A DNA stretch of 34,790 bases from Alphaproteobacteria bacterium (GTDB lineage Bacteria; Pseudomonadota; Alphaproteobacteria; SMXP01): the NCBI GenBank assembly GCA_021774915.1, contig JAJFIO010000030.1, positions 1 to 34,790 of the forward strand. The letters are read 5' to 3'. Position numbers and translations under genes: made by a program. The notes under the pieces were generated by a model. The model was given only the letters and a program-made list of their open reading frames with translations, had not been told where the DNA came from and made no database searches. How positions within the stretch are numbered: position 1 is the stretch's first letter; each line of letters opens with the position of its first letter. This document shows, piece after piece, positions 32,953-34,790 of the stretch.

Positions 32953-33858
32953 ATGCAACGGCAAAATCTCAACTGGGACGATTTGCGGGTCTTTCTGGAA
33001 GTCAGCCGTACCCAATTGCTTTCCAAAGCCGCCAGCCGTCTCAATCTCGATCAAACGACAGTCAGCCGACGCTTGCAACGTCTGGAAGATAAATTGTCCG
33101 TGCAACTTTTTGAACGCTCGCGCCGTGGGCACAAACTGACCCAAGCCGGCTGCGCATTAAGGCCTTACGCCGAGAAGGTGGAATCGGCAACTTTTTCGGC
33201 GCAGGAATCTCTAACTGGAACGGATCAGGCCCTCTCAGGCATGATCCGGGTGAATGTGGCAGACGGGTTTGGCGCCCATTTTGTTGCCCCGCGCCTTGCC
33301 GAATTCACATCGCTTCACCCAGCCATCGAGGTTGAATTGGTGTCCAATCTCAATTTCCTCAACGTCTCCCAGAGAGAAACCGACATTGCCGTGCATCTGG
33401 CGCGCCCTTCTGCGGACAATTTGATTGTTCAAAAACTCACCGATTATCACTTGAAACTCTATGCGTCGAAAGACTATCTCGCAAAATCAGAGCCGATCAA
33501 TGGTCCTAATGATCTGAGCGGGCATACCTTTGTCGGCTATATTGATGATTTCATTTACGCCTCTGAATTGCGCTATATGGAGGACACTGTCTTGAATGAG
33601 CCTTCACGCGTGAGGCTCTCCAGCACCGTGGCGCAATATCATGCGGTGAGAAACGGCGCCGGGCTGTGCATTCTGCCATGTTTCATGGCGCATGGAGATT
33701 CTGCTCTGGTTCCGCTGCTGGAAGAGGTCGTCCTGGTGACACGCACGTTCTGGCTGATCATGCCTAAAGACCTCAAAAATGTCGCCCGCGTGCAATCATT
33801 CGCCGGTTTTCTCACCCGCATTTGCCAAAGGGAAAAATCGCTCCTTCTCGGGACTTGA
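32953..33858 (+). CDS. LysR family regulator of the mms cluster
   Basis: A 301-residue LysR-type regulator. Residues about 5-65 form the winged helix-turn-helix (LNWDDLRVFLEVSRTQ and LDQTTVSRRLQRLED); the rest is the two-lobed effector domain. The ATG at 32953 is chosen because AAGGA sits 7 bases upstream; the longer frame from 32914 starts inside the operator. It is divergent from mmsA and next to a LysR-type operator, so it probably controls the valine-breakdown genes, but the inducer cannot be read from the sequence. Confidence 0.88.
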   Translation: MQRQNLNWDDLRVFLEVSRTQLLSKAASRLNLDQTTVSRRLQRLEDKLSVQLFERSRRGHKLTQAGCALRPYAEKVESATFSAQESLTGTDQALSGMIRVNVADGFGAHFVAPRLAEFTSLHPAIEVELVSNLNFLNVSQRETDIAVHLARPSADNLIVQKLTDYHLKLYASKDYLAKSEPINGPNDLSGHTFVGYIDDFIYASELRYMEDTVLNEPSRVRLSSTVAQYHAVRNGAGLCILPCFMAHGDSALVPLLEEVVLVTRTFWLIMPKDLKNVARVQSFAGFLTRICQREKSLLLGT

Positions 33859-33869
33859 AAAATATATAA

Positions 33870-33893
33870 CCAATTGTTTTAATTGGATTTTTT
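33870..33893 (+). terminator. Terminator after the LysR gene
   Basis: CCAATT at 33870-33875 and AATTGG at 33881-33886 form a 6-bp stem with loop GTTTT, followed by a run of six T at 33888-33893. It begins 12 bases after the LysR stop. The stem is A/T-rich and weak, but the form is right. Confidence 0.5.
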
Positions 33894-33929
33894 ATGAAAT
33901 AATCGATTTTTCCATAAAACACTAAAAAG

Positions 33930-33945
33930 TGTGACGGCCGTCACA
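33930..33945. promoter_or_regulatory. Perfect CRP-type palindrome
   Basis: TGTGACGGCCGTCACA is a perfect 16-base palindrome and fits the CRP consensus TGTGA-N6-TCACA exactly. A TAAGTT -10-like hexamer lies at 33967-33972, which would put the box centre at -41.5 relative to a start near 33979, the class II activator position. The small peptide gene follows at 34007. The convergent gene at 34191-34790 encodes a CRP-like protein with a matching RETVAR recognition helix. Confidence 0.75.
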
Positions 33946-34006
33946 TCGCGAAAAACACCCCCGTCCTAAGTTGTCCTTAACGAAACACACACCAAGGGGA
34001 CGACAC

Positions 34007-34084
34007 ATGTTGGGACATATTTTTTCACTCATTCTTTCCATCGGCATCATGACTGGTTCGTTTTCACTTTATTTCCTGTTTTAA
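34007..34084 (+). CDS. 25-residue membrane peptide
   Basis: A complete frame from ATG 34007 to TAA 34082-34084 encodes 25 residues, MLGHIFSLILSIG at the start and SFSLYFLF at the end, with almost no charged residues: probably one membrane segment. AAGGGG at 33994-33999 is 7 bases before the ATG. It lies between a perfect CRP-type site and a strong terminator, so it has the full set of a free-standing gene. I do not recognise it. It may be a small regulator of a membrane complex, or the transcript may act as RNA. Confidence 0.5.
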   Translation: MLGHIFSLILSIGIMTGSFSLYFLF

Positions 34085-34135
34085 AAATCAATTCCTCATA
34101 ACCCCGAGACCCCCCAGCCGCGCATAGCGGCGCCA

Positions 34136-34169
34136 GAAAGGGCGCTCTTCCCGGGAAGAGCGTCCTTTC
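34136..34169 (+). terminator. Strong terminator, probably bidirectional
   Basis: Two 17-base arms at 34136-34152 and 34153-34169 are complementary except for one G:T wobble, meeting at a CCCGGG centre. On the plus strand the hairpin is followed by CTTTTCTCTT. It lies between the small peptide gene and the stop of the convergent Crp gene, and can serve both. Confidence 0.75.
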
Positions 34170-34190
34170 ACTTTTCTCTTCGAGATTTTT

Positions 34191-34790
34191 TCAGTCTTCT
34201 TCTGAAGCCCGACCAGAAAGCGCCACAAGCGCATCCCTTTCATCGATATAAAGGGTCCGTCCTTTTTTCTCGACAACCCCCTCGCCCGCCAACTGGCTGA
34301 TCACACGGGCGACCGTCTCTCGCGTGGTGCTGACTTTCGCGGCCAAATTGCTCTGTGTCGGCAGGGGGTAAATCATCCATCGCCCGCGCATCACGGGATC
34401 GGGCGCGGCCAAACGCAATAGCTCGGCATAGATGCGCTGATGCGCCCCAAGGGTGCTGAGATCCATGATGCGCTCATCATTGGTGCGAATGATGGCAGCC
34501 AGCTTATGAAGTACGCGCAAAGCAATATCAGGATAGCGGCACAGAACACCCTCAAAAGCTTCAGGGGTCAACGAAGCAAGAAGACAAGGTTTGACTGCGA
34601 CGACATGAGCCGAGCGCGGCTTTTTGTCGATCGCCGCCAGTTCGCCAAAATATTCGCCTTCTTCCATGATCGTATAGGCGATCTCGCGCCCGCTGGCTGA
34701 AAAATTGACAATGCTCACAGCCCCCTCAACTACGAAGAAAACTTCCCTTCTGGTGCTTTTCCGGGCGAGAATCTCTTCGCCTTTGGCAAA
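34191..34790 (-). CDS. Crp/Fnr family regulator, CRP-like recognition helix (5' end outside window)
   Basis: The visible 199 codons cover most of a CRP-family protein and the frame is open to the right edge, so the N-terminus is missing. The beta-barrel part includes FFVVEGAVSIV and EYFGELAAIDKKPRSAHVVA (GEL..I and RSA positions resemble the cAMP-binding loop of CRP). The dimer helix follows, then the winged helix with RETVAR (34305-34322), the same contact pattern as the RETVGR helix of E. coli CRP. It should therefore bind TGTGA-type sites, like the palindrome at 33930. A GTG at 34718 is internal, not the start. Confidence 0.88.
   Translation of the reverse strand, partial: FAKGEEILARKSTRREVFFVVEGAVSIVNFSASGREIAYTIMEEGEYFGELAAIDKKPRSAHVVAVKPCLLASLTPEAFEGVLCRYPDIALRVLHKLAAIIRTNDERIMDLSTLGAHQRIYAELLRLAAPDPVMRGRWMIYPLPTQSNLAAKVSTTRETVARVISQLAGEGVVEKKGRTLYIDERDALVALSGRASEED

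Overview
The window reads as chromosome of an alphaproteobacterium that can respire nitrate and grow on peptides, branched-chain amino acids and acyl compounds. The assignment is an inference from gene content: a fused two-module NarK of the type known from Paracoccus, a yej operon with two tandem binding proteins, an mms valine-catabolism cluster and Crp/Fnr-type control sites. I saw no rRNA, tRNA, CRISPR array, insertion sequence or phage module.

Layout. (1) 1-6872, + strand: a Yej-type peptide ABC importer with two tandem paralogous binding proteins (the first cut by the window edge), two permeases and a double ATPase. (2) 7015-8328, + strand: a lone gene with its own sigma70-like promoter, joining a thymidine-kinase-like P-loop/zinc-ribbon part to a class I SAM methyltransferase. 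I do not recognise this combination, and it is the most unusual gene here. (3) 8386-19740, - strand: a tight seven-gene unit, narK-narG-narH-narJ-narI, then an outer-membrane porin and a hemerythrin. (4) 19998-20708, + strand: a divergent Crp/Fnr regulator with an exact FNR-type box (TTGAC-N4-ATCAA) upstream. (5) 20760-24577: a LysR regulator divergent from a glutathione S-transferase and a three-part PNPOx / ferredoxin reductase / ferredoxin fusion. (6) 24605-32806, - strand: an acyl-CoA synthetase, a small exported cysteine-containing protein with a possible leader peptide, and a thiolase - 3-hydroxyisobutyrate dehydrogenase - 3-hydroxyisobutyryl-CoA hydrolase - acyl-CoA dehydrogenase - methylmalonate-semialdehyde dehydrogenase cluster. 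A divergent LysR regulator follows at 32953. (7) 33859-34790: a perfect 16-bp CRP-type palindrome, a 25-residue membrane peptide gene, a strong terminator, and a convergent CRP-like regulator cut by the right edge.

How the genes work together. NarK moves nitrate in and nitrite out, NarGHI reduces nitrate with quinol electrons, and NarJ matures the enzyme. The porin may supply outer-membrane passage, and the hemerythrin may deal with oxygen, NO or iron. The Crp/Fnr protein beside them carries an FNR-type recognition helix that matches the box in front of it. The mms cluster carries isobutyryl-CoA through to propionyl-CoA. The two Crp/Fnr proteins have different recognition helices (E..SR and RETVAR), and each sits next to a palindrome of the matching class.

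Start codons were moved from the longest open frame where a ribosome binding site argued for it; this is stated per gene. All functional calls come from reading motifs by eye, without database searches.
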